Below are positions 24,193-33,098 of a stretch of DNA of 39,775 nt, one piece after another (position 1 is the first letter of the stretch; every line of letters starts with the position of its first letter). The position numbers and the translations under genes are program-made. Source of the stretch: Bacteroidales bacterium (GTDB lineage: Bacteria > Planctomycetota > Planctomycetia > Gemmatales > Gemmataceae); contig JAIXLE010000159.1 of the NCBI GenBank assembly GCA_026931725.1, positions 1 to 39,775 on the forward strand. Reading direction: 5' to 3'. The notes beneath the pieces were generated by a model that ran no database searches, was not told the origin of the DNA, and worked only from the letters and a program-made list of their open reading frames with translations.

Positions 24193-24218
24193 CCGGTGAG
24201 ACTTTACCGACTCACCGG
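24193..24218 (-). repeat. Second hairpin at the gene end
   Basis: CCGGTGAG (24193-24200) and CTCACCGG (24211-24218) form an eight-base stem with a ten-base loop that overlaps the stop codon of the minus-strand gene. No T run follows. It may contribute to ending that transcript. Confidence 0.45.
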
Positions 24219-26756
24219 TGTAGTCAGCGCATTGGCTGTCCCACCGACATAAACGCTCGACGTGGTATCCGCGAAGGCGAGCGATGCCGGGTCGAACACG
24301 GTGACTGGGTCCGCGAACAACGGGGTCAGACTGTTCCCGCTGAGCCGATAGAATTGTGCCAATCCGTTCCCCCCTTCACCCGAACCGGCGACGATACCTG
24401 GTGAGCCGTCACTCGTGGTAAATGTCCCCACACGGATCCCTTCAGGGAACGTGGGTCCGAATGGTTGCGTCGATGCAACGGGTGTCATCGTCAAGCCCGA
24501 ACCGCTCGATTGGACAGAATTGACATACAGGGTTGGCGAGGACACGAAGTCCGCGGCCAGGAAGTTTTGGGAAATGTCCTGGAGGACCGAACCGGCGGCA
24601 CCGGAGAAGTTATCCGGGCCGAATACCAGATACGCAGGCTGTCCCGCTGCCGCCGGATAGGCCGCGACAAACAAACCCCCGCGGAATGTCTCTTCGATAC
24701 CACTTACAAAGAACGAAGCCTGGGAGGACACGGTCGAGCCGCTGACCCCATAGATCGTCGCTCGTGGTCCACCGCCCGGACCAGGGGTGACGATGATTTC
24801 GCCGACCCCGTCGCCGTTCATGTCGCCCACGGCAACCCGAGCCCCGCCGGAGAAGTTCGGGTCATCACCAAAGGCGAAGAAATCGGGAAGGAGAGAGTTC
24901 ACCGTTCCCGTAGCGGGATCGAACGAGAGAACCCGAATGCGGGGGCCGCCCGAGGAACCGGGGCCAGTCACGATTTCCGCTTTCCCATCCCCGGTGACAT
25001 TACCGACGGCCACGAAGACACCGCCAACAAAGGTGTCTTCATAGGCAAAGAAGCTCGCCAGTTGGGCATTGGTCTTCCCATCGAAGATCACCACCCGTGG
25101 GCTCCCACCCGGCCCGGCTCCCGCAACGATATCGGCGACGCCGTCGCCATTGACATCTCCCACCGCCACCCGCACGCCGCCCAGGAACGTGGGTTCAAAC
25201 GGATTGAACGCCGCACCACGTGTCCCATCGGGGTTAAACGTCTGAATCTGCGATGGCACCCCAGCCCCGGTTCCGATGGCGATTAATGATTGCTGCACCA
25301 GAATTGTGGCGGTCAATGGTGCCGAAGCGCGGACACCATTGGTGACGGCAAACTGGAAGGTCGCTATTCCAGAAAAACCAGGAGCCGGTGTGAAGGTAAA
25401 CGAGCCATCCGGGTTCAGATTCACGGTTCCTGTAGCAGGATCCGGTTGTGAGACAATGATAGCCGTCAGATTCGGGTACGCGGGATCAACGGCTTGGGCG
25501 TTTGTCAGTAAACCTGGCGCTGCAATCGTGAGGGATTGCTCAGCACCTGTGGTAAAGGTAGTTGCTACACCGATCGGTTGTTGAACCTGAATTGCTCCCG
25601 CATCGAAAGCCCCCCCTGTGGGGCGGGCAAGGCCGCGTTGGTCCGCAGGCGGTGCATTGAGTGTAAAGGGGCTAATTGAGCCACTGGCAACGCCACGTCC
25701 GATTGCTGGACTACCTGGAAGCAAGGCTAGCGTGGGAGTTGGACCGCCGTTATCCGCGAGTTTAGCGGCCAATCCGGGGTTGGTGGCACCGATAATATCA
25801 GAAGGTTGTTGTACTAAAATACCATTTGGATCAACGGAACCAATTACGTTCCCCCCCAACGATACGAGGCCAATAAGGTCATCTGGTGTGGTCGGGTCAG
25901 TCGATGTGTTCCCTGCGATAATCGAGTTTAATAGAATTGGCGCGGCTTGAGCGCCACTAATACCTCCATATGCTCTTGCTGTATTTTGAGTGGCGGTCAC
26001 ATTGATGAGTTGCAGCAGGCTTTCATTGCCATTACCGGGAGAAAAATTGATCGCTCCGCCTTCATCAGCAGTATTGCGAGTAAATGTAGAATTTTCAATC
26101 CTATCTCCATTCGATCCATCAATATAAACTGCCCCTCCTTCATTAATTGCAGTATTGTTATCAAACAATGACCCTTCAATACGGAGAAGACCAGTATAAC
26201 CAAATTGATAGATTGCCCCTCCATCTGATCCAGATTGATTGCCAGTAAAAATCGAATTTTCAACTGTAATACTTGTGTCCGAGCTTGCGCCAATAGCGCC
26301 ACCAATATTCACAGATTTGTTGTTTGAAAAAATCAGTGTATTCAACTGCAGATTGGCATTCAGTGCAAAGATAGCACCACCGCCATTTATATCCGTCGCA
26401 TTTCCATCAGCAAGTTTCAGATCTGAAATTGTCACATCAATAGGCAACGAAATATTGTTAATATTGAATATCCGGTTTGTATTGTTTCCAGATATCGTTA
26501 CTGCGTCTGCTCCTGGGCCAACGATACTGACACTGTCCGTCACACTCAATGCTGATGCCAGCGTAATCGTGCCACTTTGCAAGCTGCGAAACTCGATCGT
26601 ATCTGCACCCGGTGCCAAATTGGCATCATCAATGGCTTGACGTAATGATCCCAGACCAGAGTCAGCGTTGTTATCGACGAAGAAGGTCGTGGGAACATCG
26701 CGGCTTTCTAATCGTTCCAAAACCAAACCACGGTTCCGGGTGATGCGTCGGGTCAT
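24204..26756 (-). CDS. Secreted beta-helix / FG-GAP repeat protein
   Basis: An 850-residue protein in three parts. The N-terminus, MTRRITRNRGLVLERLESRDVP, includes a short motif typical of planctomycete exported proteins rather than a classical signal peptide. Residues about 25-390 are repeated Asn/Gly-rich strands (SNNKSVNIGGAIGAS, FTRNTADEGGAINFS), a right-handed beta-helix ending in the motif GSPAIGRGVASGS of choice-of-anchor-Q-type proteins. About 395-490 is an Ig/cadherin-like domain, and from about 500 to the end are FG-GAP/VCBS repeats (GDVNGDGVADIVAGAGPGG, GDMNGDGVGEIIVTPGP) with calcium-type DxNxDG loops. An extracellular or surface adhesion role is inferred. The beta-helix part is AT-richer than the rest of the gene. 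Confidence 0.88.
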   Translation of the reverse strand: MTRRITRNRGLVLERLESRDVPTTFFVDNNADSGLGSLRQAIDDANLAPGADTIEFRSLQSGTITLASALSVTDSVSIVGPGADAVTISGNNTNRIFNINNISLPIDVTISDLKLADGNATDINGGGAIFALNANLQLNTLIFSNNKSVNIGGAIGASSDTSITVENSIFTGNQSGSDGGAIYQFGYTGLLRIEGSLFDNNTAINEGGAVYIDGSNGDRIENSTFTRNTADEGGAINFSPGNGNESLLQLINVTATQNTARAYGGISGAQAAPILLNSIIAGNTSTDPTTPDDLIGLVSLGGNVIGSVDPNGILVQQPSDIIGATNPGLAAKLADNGGPTPTLALLPGSPAIGRGVASGSISPFTLNAPPADQRGLARPTGGAFDAGAIQVQQPIGVATTFTTGAEQSLTIAAPGLLTNAQAVDPAYPNLTAIIVSQPDPATGTVNLNPDGSFTFTPAPGFSGIATFQFAVTNGVRASAPLTATILVQQSLIAIGTGAGVPSQIQTFNPDGTRGAAFNPFEPTFLGGVRVAVGDVNGDGVADIVAGAGPGGSPRVVIFDGKTNAQLASFFAYEDTFVGGVFVAVGNVTGDGKAEIVTGPGSSGGPRIRVLSFDPATGTVNSLLPDFFAFGDDPNFSGGARVAVGDMNGDGVGEIIVTPGPGGGPRATIYGVSGSTVSSQASFFVSGIEETFRGGLFVAAYPAAAGQPAYLVFGPDNFSGAAGSVLQDISQNFLAADFVSSPTLYVNSVQSSGSGLTMTPVASTQPFGPTFPEGIRVGTFTTSDGSPGIVAGSGEGGNGLAQFYRLSGNSLTPLFADPVTVFDPASLAFADTTSSVYVGGTANALTTPVSR

Positions 26757-26990
26757 GGGCTGCGCCTCTCTCTGGGTTACAGTGGGCCAAAATACGATAG
26801 CTGGGCATTTTGGAGACTATTGTGAGTTACTTTGCCAGACAGTCTATCTACCCGCAAGCATCATTTCATAGAAACTTCGATGTTTTACATACAAACAACT
26901 GAGAAACCGTAATCTTCCGAATTTGCCCGCAAAAAGCGTTTGATCGCGCCCCATGGAACAAAATGTTGATCTCGAATCTTCACTGTGGAA

Positions 26991-27605
26991 TTACCCATCC
27001 GAGGGGATTGCTTCTAATCCCACATTAAAGCTGATGCATACGCGATCACGAGGTGATTGATTTGGTCCGACATAATGCTGCAACCATGGAGGGAATAGTA
27101 GCAATCGTCCGGGATGAGGCATGTACCGCACTTGATTGAATGACCAAGGTGAGGGTTCAGTAACGGGTGGAGCCATTACATGTGCAGCCTGGCGTGGATC
27201 GATCAAGAATAAATGACCTGAAGATTCATCAGCTTGAACATAATAAACACCACTCAAGTAGGCATGAGGGTGGGTATGTATTGCCGTTGATGCCTGTGGT
27301 GGGTTCACAATCGACCAACAACTATTGATGACAGGCGATCCTTGGGATGTATCCCACTTTAAGAAGCGAATCACTTCCCAGACTGCCATTTCCACAAAAC
27401 GAATGAGGGGTTCTAGTTCGGGTTGCAAATGCAGATTTTTTCGGCTTTGCCAACCTTGGACAATCGACCAGTCCACAATCCCAGTTGTATCTTTTTGGCG
27501 TTCTGCCAGAATAATTTGTAATAGATCTGCATTCATTGCTTCGGGATCGTCGCAGTCGAACGACCAAACGGATGTTGGGAACCAATCATCACGTCGCCCT
27601 ATCAT
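26991..27605 (-). CDS. Putative 2OG-Fe(II) oxygenase
   Basis: About 204 residues. The C-terminal half contains HTHPHAYLSGVYYVQ, then a GHLFLIDPR segment, HPGRLLLFPPWLQHYV and DRVCISFNVGLE. This is the pattern of the 2OG-Fe(II) oxygenase family that in databases carries a 'putative' label: HxH with a distal His and an Arg for the co-substrate. The substrate is unknown. The ATG at 27603-27605 has GGAG seven bases upstream (in GAGGAGTAGTAGA), so it is preferred over an ATG five codons earlier and a TTG at 27656. The surrounding DNA is AT-richer than most of the window. It lies alone between two genes for exported proteins on the same strand. Confidence 0.82.
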   Translation of the reverse strand: MIGRRDDWFPTSVWSFDCDDPEAMNADLLQIILAERQKDTTGIVDWSIVQGWQSRKNLHLQPELEPLIRFVEMAVWEVIRFLKWDTSQGSPVINSCWSIVNPPQASTAIHTHPHAYLSGVYYVQADESSGHLFLIDPRQAAHVMAPPVTEPSPWSFNQVRYMPHPGRLLLFPPWLQHYVGPNQSPRDRVCISFNVGLEAIPSDG

Positions 27606-27676
27606 TCTACTACTCCTCATCCCGATCGTGAGAATGGCTCGAACTCTCGAATCCAAACTTGTAATCAGTCATCACT

Positions 27677-27717
27677 GCAACCAAGCCGGATCACGCGAAG
27701 AGATCTGACTTGGTTGC
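27677..27717. repeat. Nine-base inverted repeat in an intergenic gap
   Basis: GCAACCAAG (27677-27685) and CTTGGTTGC (27709-27717) are exact inverted copies around a 23-base loop, in the gap downstream of the beta-barrel gene. It lacks a T run, so it could be an operator or a weak transcript end. Confidence 0.45.
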
Positions 27718-27747
27718 TCAGTTTCGTCACTCTTTATCCCGACACTC

Positions 27748-29220
27748 TTAGAACCAATAGTTGAACTGCACGGTCGCTTGCAGCGAGTACAACCGGGGGC
27801 CGGTGACGGGGGCTCCGGTCGAGATGCCAAGACCCGCTTTGTCCTTGAATAGGAACTGCAGACCACCCAAGAGCGTCAGTTGATCAGGGAAATGCGTTGT
27901 GTCGTTCACATAATCATTTCCGCGATTGTTCAGCGGTACGTTTAGGTGGGCTTCCATCGTCGGAACGACTCGGCTCAAAGTCCGACCCGGAGCTTCGTAG
28001 AGGATGTAACCCAACTGAATATCATTGGTGTACAACGTAATGTCGTTGTTATCCGTGGGGAACACGAAGCTGTTGAACCCCTGAGCGTAAAAATCTCCGC
28101 GACGATAGATGTAACCGACGAAGGGTTGAATCAGCGTTCCGTACACCGAATCCCCGGTAATCGTGCTGGAAAACGGTCGGGAGCCTGTGGGCACGGTCAG
28201 CAACAAACCCGCGGACAGGAGGCTGCCGGTTTCCTTGTCGTCGTACAGGGCATATTTCGAGGTCAACGTGATGTCACCCAGCGAAGTATCGTTGTAGAAC
28301 CGACCACCGACTAATTGGTTGTACGGCAAGCGGATCCCCACCGAGGCCCGGCCATCCCAGAAGGCTTTTTCATAACCAAAAATCTGCTGATGCACGGAGA
28401 TGCGGGGAATCCGCGGGTCACCGTAAGGGTTGCCGACCTGGTCGTAGAAGTAGTAACTGAAGTACGCACGGGTCATGGGTCGGGGGCTGTCGTTCTCCGT
28501 GACTTTGAATGCCCCACGGACAATCTGCGGAATCTGGGCCACCGATCGGGCATAAGCAGCGTCAAACGTCGTTCCGGGTGGCGGGAACAAGCCTGTGGTT
28601 ACGGCATTGACACCCGGAGCAGCCGCACCACGACCCGCGGAACGGAACAGTTCATCCGCTGGCCGGAACGTGCCCTGGTTGCCGCCAACATTGACCAGCT
28701 GACCGTTCGGCAAACGGACCAGCACGGGCTGCGTGATCTGGCCGGTTGGCCCAACCCGCACGGGCAGCGGGCCGGCGATCAATCCGCCGCCGATGAGATC
28801 CCCGTTCACCGTGGGCAGCAGAGTGTCACTCGCACCCGTTCCTCTCGCCTGAGACTCGGCCATGAGGTTCGAGTTATCCGAGAACGGCGATGGAGTCGGC
28901 GGCACGGCAGGTGGGAGATTCAGTGGCTGATTCGGATCGGTCGGCCGATTCGGATCGGTCGGTTGATTCGGGTCCGTGGGACGGCTTGGGTCGACTGGGC
29001 GGTTCGGATCGATCGGGCGGTTCGGATCCACGGGAGACAATGGAGACGACGGAAGGTACGGAGATGGATAGCCCGGCACCCCCGGCGGGCAGGGTCGGAC
29101 GTGGGATTTCCCGATCGTCCGAAATCCGGCGGGTGCGAGGGCCGGTTCCGCAGCGGTTGCCGATGCGATCATTCCCGTGGATGCCGCAAAGACGGCGGCG
29201 AGGCGATGCAGTCGTGTCAT
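27748..29220 (-). CDS. Probable outer-membrane beta-barrel protein with proline repeats
   Basis: A 490-residue exported protein. A signal peptide spans residues 1-24 (MTRLHRLAAVFAAS, ending ATAA). Residues 64-99 are six hexapeptide units of the form xDP(N/S)(R/Q)P, a likely extended linker. From about 240 onward the sequence alternates polar and hydrophobic residues with many aromatic ones, as in RAYFSYYFYDQVGNPYG, and ends with VQFNYWF, the terminal-Phe signature of an outer-membrane barrel. Similar planctomycete proteins are of unknown function. The ATG at 29218-29220 has GGAG seven bases upstream. It is transcribed divergently from the caspase-like gene. Confidence 0.85.
   Translation of the reverse strand: MTRLHRLAAVFAASTGMIASATAAEPALAPAGFRTIGKSHVRPCPPGVPGYPSPYLPSSPLSPVDPNRPIDPNRPVDPSRPTDPNQPTDPNRPTDPNQPLNLPPAVPPTPSPFSDNSNLMAESQARGTGASDTLLPTVNGDLIGGGLIAGPLPVRVGPTGQITQPVLVRLPNGQLVNVGGNQGTFRPADELFRSAGRGAAAPGVNAVTTGLFPPPGTTFDAAYARSVAQIPQIVRGAFKVTENDSPRPMTRAYFSYYFYDQVGNPYGDPRIPRISVHQQIFGYEKAFWDGRASVGIRLPYNQLVGGRFYNDTSLGDITLTSKYALYDDKETGSLLSAGLLLTVPTGSRPFSSTITGDSVYGTLIQPFVGYIYRRGDFYAQGFNSFVFPTDNNDITLYTNDIQLGYILYEAPGRTLSRVVPTMEAHLNVPLNNRGNDYVNDTTHFPDQLTLLGGLQFLFKDKAGLGISTGAPVTGPRLYSLQATVQFNYWF
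28924..29031 (-). repeat. Six-copy 18-base tandem repeat (hexapeptide)
   Basis: Six consecutive 18-base units encode xDP(N/S)(R/Q)P at residues 64-99 of the beta-barrel protein. The units differ at a few bases. A tandem repeat of this type can change copy number between strains. Confidence 0.85.
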
Positions 29221-29374
29221 CCAATGGCTCCCGTATCCTGGGATGTCAGAAGGGCTGAATTCCTTTCAACCCTGTTTGGTCTGCCACCCTCATGTTTCAG
29301 GGGGTGACTTGCACAGTAGTGTCAGTATCGTTTGTTGGATTGATACACATTTGCAATTCATACGGTGTCGGTAA

Positions 29375-29403
29375 TGGAACTCTCCTCCTGAGACGGGTAT
29401 AAT
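29375..29403 (+). promoter_or_regulatory. Candidate promoter for the WD40-caspase gene
   Basis: A perfect TATAAT (29398-29403) lies 17 bases after TGGAAC (29375-29380), which is a poor -35. Transcription would begin near 29410, with a leader of about 75 bases. The 29221-29484 gap separates two divergent genes and otherwise holds no gene that I can support. Confidence 0.45.
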
Positions 29404-29484
29404 CGGCACAGTTTCACAGGATTTCCCTTTCGGTTCGCGCAACACGCGGACACATGGCTCAGCGGTGACCCCGAGGCGGAACGA

Positions 29485-32400
29485 ATGCGTACACGAGCCC
29501 TGGCTTCTGCCACCATTTTCACGCTCGCGCTACTGGACCACTCGGTTTTGGCGCAGTCGTCTGATGCCCTGCGGCTCGATTTCTCCGAACCGCAAATCGT
29601 TCTCTCTCCTGGCGGTCGCACGGGGGCATGTGATCACTTACGATTCGATCGTGCGGGGAAGACGTTGTTCGCGGTCGGCGATGATAAGGTCATTCATCAG
29701 TGGACCGTGTCCGGGGGGGAACTCACTCCTCGTTCGCCGTTGCGCTGGAACGTGTTCCGTGAACAACGGGGGGCCATCTATGCTCTGGCGATTTCTCCCG
29801 ACGAAAAACTCCTCGCCATTGGCGGATACGGACGCAAGAATGCCGATGTGGTTGTCCTCGATCGCCAGACGGGAAAAGTCGTCCGGGCATTGTCCGCGGA
29901 AACGCATCGGGGTTACGGCACCGGGGGAGTGGTTTGGAGCGTGGCTTTCGATGCGACCGGCTCTCGGCTCGCCGTGGGGTTTGAAGATGGGTCTTTGTGG
30001 GTGTGGGGATTGGCTGGCAATCGGGGTGAAGCCAAATTGGTCAAACCGGGTGAGCAGGATCGCCAGGTCATTGCGGAACAGTTAGCCCGTATTATCTGGA
30101 CAGGGTTCCACGGAGAGGCCGTGCGGTACGCGGCGATTTCCGGCATCGTCGGCGAGGTTGTTCCGGGGCAGAATCACGGGGAACTGTTTCGATTCGAGGC
30201 TCCGGTTGGTGGTGTTGTCGCGCACCCTCAAGGGAAGTGGTTAGCCTCTCGCCCTCTACGGCAAACCGCAACCGGGACTACCGTGGAAATCCGTTCGCTC
30301 CCGGATGGTGAGTTGATCCAGAAGATCGATTACCCCAAGAATGAGCGAAACGAACATCGACTGCTTCCTTCCTCTTTGGCGGTGGACACATCGGGGAATC
30401 GACTGGCGGTGGCCTCCATATTCATCGCAGAAGAGACGCGATTCCGCCCCTCCCGGCCAGGAGATATTCGCATTTACGATCTCCGAGACACATCACCACG
30501 ACTCATTGCCGCCTCCTACTTTGATGGCCACAACGGTACACCCACTTCTGCGCCTGATGCCATGGCGTTCGCACCCCACGGCGAACAGCTCGCCGTGGCG
30601 GGAGGATTGGACCATGAAACCTCGTTGTGGAATATCGCAGACGGGAAACTCCAACCGGCCGGGAAGCGAGTTGTCAGTGTCGGTCGGCCAATCTGGCAAG
30701 TCGGAGCCGCCGAGGATGGCAAGGTCATCTGTATGCGCACACAACTCGATGCAAAATCCACGGACCCCAACGCGCTGGGCATGGGGAACTGGGATTGCTT
30801 CGATCTGAGCCGTCCGGGTTGGTCCACCCGCGTGACCGAACCATCCGAACAAGCCCTCTTGTCGCACGAGGGTTGGACCGTGGAAATTAGTCCTACAAAC
30901 GAGTTTTCCTGGGAGGTCGTTCACAAAGAATCGGGTTTCCATTATCCACTTCTGCTCGAAAAATCCACTGTCCATCGGCCCATGTGCTACACCTTTCTGC
31001 CCACGGGGCCACGGCGGCGATTACAACTGGCCGTGGGGCATTATTGGGGATTTACGGTGTATGAATTCCGCCGCGGCGATCGCCCCCGCATCATCGTCCG
31101 CGGAGAAGGACATCACGGACCAGTGACTTCCATCGCCCCCGCCAAGCAGGGTCAACTGCTCCTCACCGGCTCGACCGATCAGACGGTCTGCTTGTGGGTG
31201 CTGACTCCGTGGGAACATCACGCGCGAATTGGAGCCGGGTTCGATTGGCGATTTGATCCGAAAACGGGTCAGCGTTCTTTCCAAGTAACAGCCGTGCAGG
31301 ACGGCAGCCCCGCTTGGGAATGCGGACTGCACCCCGGCGATCGCATTCGGCGACTCGGCTACGATGTCCGCTGGGTGGAAAACACGAACGATTGGCTGGA
31401 TACACTCGAACAGGCCGAACCCAGACGGGAACTCGCTTTTGACATTCAACGCCCCAGCGAAAATGCCTTCGTGCAAACCTGGGCGAAGACACGGTTACTG
31501 ACTCGGCCACAGGCCCGGTTCTTTCCCGCCCTCGGTTCCGCGAATAAAGATTGGATTCTCTATCGTTATTCTGATTATTACTATGCCGCGAGCCCCGGCG
31601 GAGATGCGTACCTGGGCTGGCTCGTGGGTGGGAAAATGGCCGCGGATACACCGGAATACCTCCCGGCAGACCAGTTCCGTTCCGTCTTTGCACGCCCGGA
31701 CAAGGTGCGGCAAGCGGTGCTGGAACTCGTGCGTCATCCCGAGCGTCCACCGTTGCGTGAATATGTCCCGCCAGATGTGGAAATCCACGCTTCCGATACC
31801 AAGATCACGGATGCCCCCGTTCAGGTCACGTTAAAAGTCCATCCTCGGCGTGACGAAACGAACCGGCCTATCCCCATTGAAAAAGTCGAACTCTGGCTGG
31901 ATGATGAAGTTCTTCTGCAAGAATGGGCGATCTCGGGAGAAGAAGGCAGTCAATCGGTTGAGCGCACGTGCAAAATTCGTCCAGAACAGGTCCGCATCGG
32001 CTCGAATCGTCTCACCGCGACTGGCTACGCCAAGGTCCGCGGCGAACGCACGATCCGCCTCCAGCATACCCCAATGCAGACGCGTGCCCCCATCATTCGT
32101 GGTTTGGCTGTCGGGATTGACACCTACCCCTATCTCCCCGCTGGCAGCCAGCTCCATTCCACGGTCGCGGATGCGCGGTTGGTGCAAACCACCATCGAGG
32201 GCTTAGCCACACGCGGGAAAATTCGCTCGGCCAAGGTGGATCTGCTGCTGGAGAAGCAGGCCACGCCCGCATCCATCCTTGCGGGGATTGATGCGACGGC
32301 GCGCGAGTTGGGGCCGGATGATTGGTTCATCCTCTTTCTGGCTGGGCACGGGTTCGCGGAAGGTGTGACCGGCACGACTGGTGGCCGTGCCGTGGGCGAT

Positions 32401-32988
32401 GATACTGCACCAGCGGCACCGGGAGGGTGGTTCTTCTGTGGATACGCCCCGTGGAAGGGTGATCCGCTGAATCTGTCCGCCGTTGGTGGGGAACGAGGGT
32501 TGGTGCAGGGGTTACGCCAAGTGGGTGGTGTCGTTTCCGCCTCGTTGCTCTTGGATCGGCTCGCCCGTTTGAATTGTCGGAAGCTCGTCCTCATTGACTC
32601 CTGCCACTCGGGCGCGATCGCACAGGATCCGGGGCGTGACTTGCGACCGGGTGGGAAAGGGGCAGTGATTCTCGCGGCAGCGGCTCCGTATGAAACCGCA
32701 CAGGAAGCTCTCGTCCCGGTTCCCCGCAATGGCCGCACGGTGAAGGAAACGCACGGCTTCTTCACCGCCGCCCTCGCGCACACCCTCAACCAGATTCACA
32801 ACCAAACAGACCGCAACCGCGATGGTTTTCTCACCTTGGAGGAACTGCATCAGGGTGTGGCATCGCAGGTAATCGCCATGCGTCAGGAAATGGGGCTTTC
32901 CCGCAAGGGTGGCCCGACACAAACGGTCATCGCGGTGCCACCCGCGATTCGCGATCACGTTTTCCTCACACTAGCCTCACAGAAGTAG
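29485..32988 (+). CDS. Exported WD40-PDZ-caspase-EF-hand protein
   Basis: 1167 residues. A signal peptide is likely at 1-23 (TRALASATIFTLALLDHSVLA, first residue aside). Residues 40-580 contain degenerate WD40 blades, the clearest being GPVTSIAPAKQG followed by LLTGSTDQTVCLWVL. A PDZ-like stretch at about 590-660 has VQDGSPAWECGLHPGDRI. From about 870 is a caspase/C14 domain: RGLAVGIDTYPYLPAGS, catalytic His955 in FLAGHGFAEG, and Cys1040 in LIDSCHSGA. At 1109-1120 DRNRDGFLTLEE is a complete EF-hand loop. Family knowledge suggests a calcium-aware protease with a protein-interaction scaffold; substrate unknown. The protein sits where an envelope or secreted location is expected. Confidence 0.93.
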   Translation: MRTRALASATIFTLALLDHSVLAQSSDALRLDFSEPQIVLSPGGRTGACDHLRFDRAGKTLFAVGDDKVIHQWTVSGGELTPRSPLRWNVFREQRGAIYALAISPDEKLLAIGGYGRKNADVVVLDRQTGKVVRALSAETHRGYGTGGVVWSVAFDATGSRLAVGFEDGSLWVWGLAGNRGEAKLVKPGEQDRQVIAEQLARIIWTGFHGEAVRYAAISGIVGEVVPGQNHGELFRFEAPVGGVVAHPQGKWLASRPLRQTATGTTVEIRSLPDGELIQKIDYPKNERNEHRLLPSSLAVDTSGNRLAVASIFIAEETRFRPSRPGDIRIYDLRDTSPRLIAASYFDGHNGTPTSAPDAMAFAPHGEQLAVAGGLDHETSLWNIADGKLQPAGKRVVSVGRPIWQVGAAEDGKVICMRTQLDAKSTDPNALGMGNWDCFDLSRPGWSTRVTEPSEQALLSHEGWTVEISPTNEFSWEVVHKESGFHYPLLLEKSTVHRPMCYTFLPTGPRRRLQLAVGHYWGFTVYEFRRGDRPRIIVRGEGHHGPVTSIAPAKQGQLLLTGSTDQTVCLWVLTPWEHHARIGAGFDWRFDPKTGQRSFQVTAVQDGSPAWECGLHPGDRIRRLGYDVRWVENTNDWLDTLEQAEPRRELAFDIQRPSENAFVQTWAKTRLLTRPQARFFPALGSANKDWILYRYSDYYYAASPGGDAYLGWLVGGKMAADTPEYLPADQFRSVFARPDKVRQAVLELVRHPERPPLREYVPPDVEIHASDTKITDAPVQVTLKVHPRRDETNRPIPIEKVELWLDDEVLLQEWAISGEEGSQSVERTCKIRPEQVRIGSNRLTATGYAKVRGERTIRLQHTPMQTRAPIIRGLAVGIDTYPYLPAGSQLHSTVADARLVQTTIEGLATRGKIRSAKVDLLLEKQATPASILAGIDATARELGPDDWFILFLAGHGFAEGVTGTTGGRAVGDDTAPAAPGGWFFCGYAPWKGDPLNLSAVGGERGLVQGLRQVGGVVSASLLLDRLARLNCRKLVLIDSCHSGAIAQDPGRDLRPGGKGAVILAAAAPYETAQEALVPVPRNGRTVKETHGFFTAALAHTLNQIHNQTDRNRDGFLTLEELHQGVASQVIAMRQEMGLSRKGGPTQTVIAVPPAIRDHVFLTLASQK

Positions 32989-33098
32989 TGGGTTTTGGCG
33001 ATTCCTTCAGAATGCCCGCAGGCCCGCCCTGGCCCGATGTTTGGTCATCGGATCAGAGCAGGCCAATGTGGTGATGGTTACGATCTTGGAACCACCGT

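Noticed and set aside
24465-25286. 273-residue plus-strand open frame
   Set aside because: It lies opposite the FG-GAP repeat gene, and its Gly/Arg-rich composition reflects the reverse of the repeat codons.
28924-29031. Regular 18-base repeats considered as a CRISPR array
   Set aside because: There are no spacers; the units are contiguous and encode an in-frame hexapeptide repeat.
28315-29307. 330-residue plus-strand open frame
   Set aside because: It covers the reverse of the beta-barrel gene, including the reversed hexapeptide repeat (RIGRPIRIG), and has no domain.
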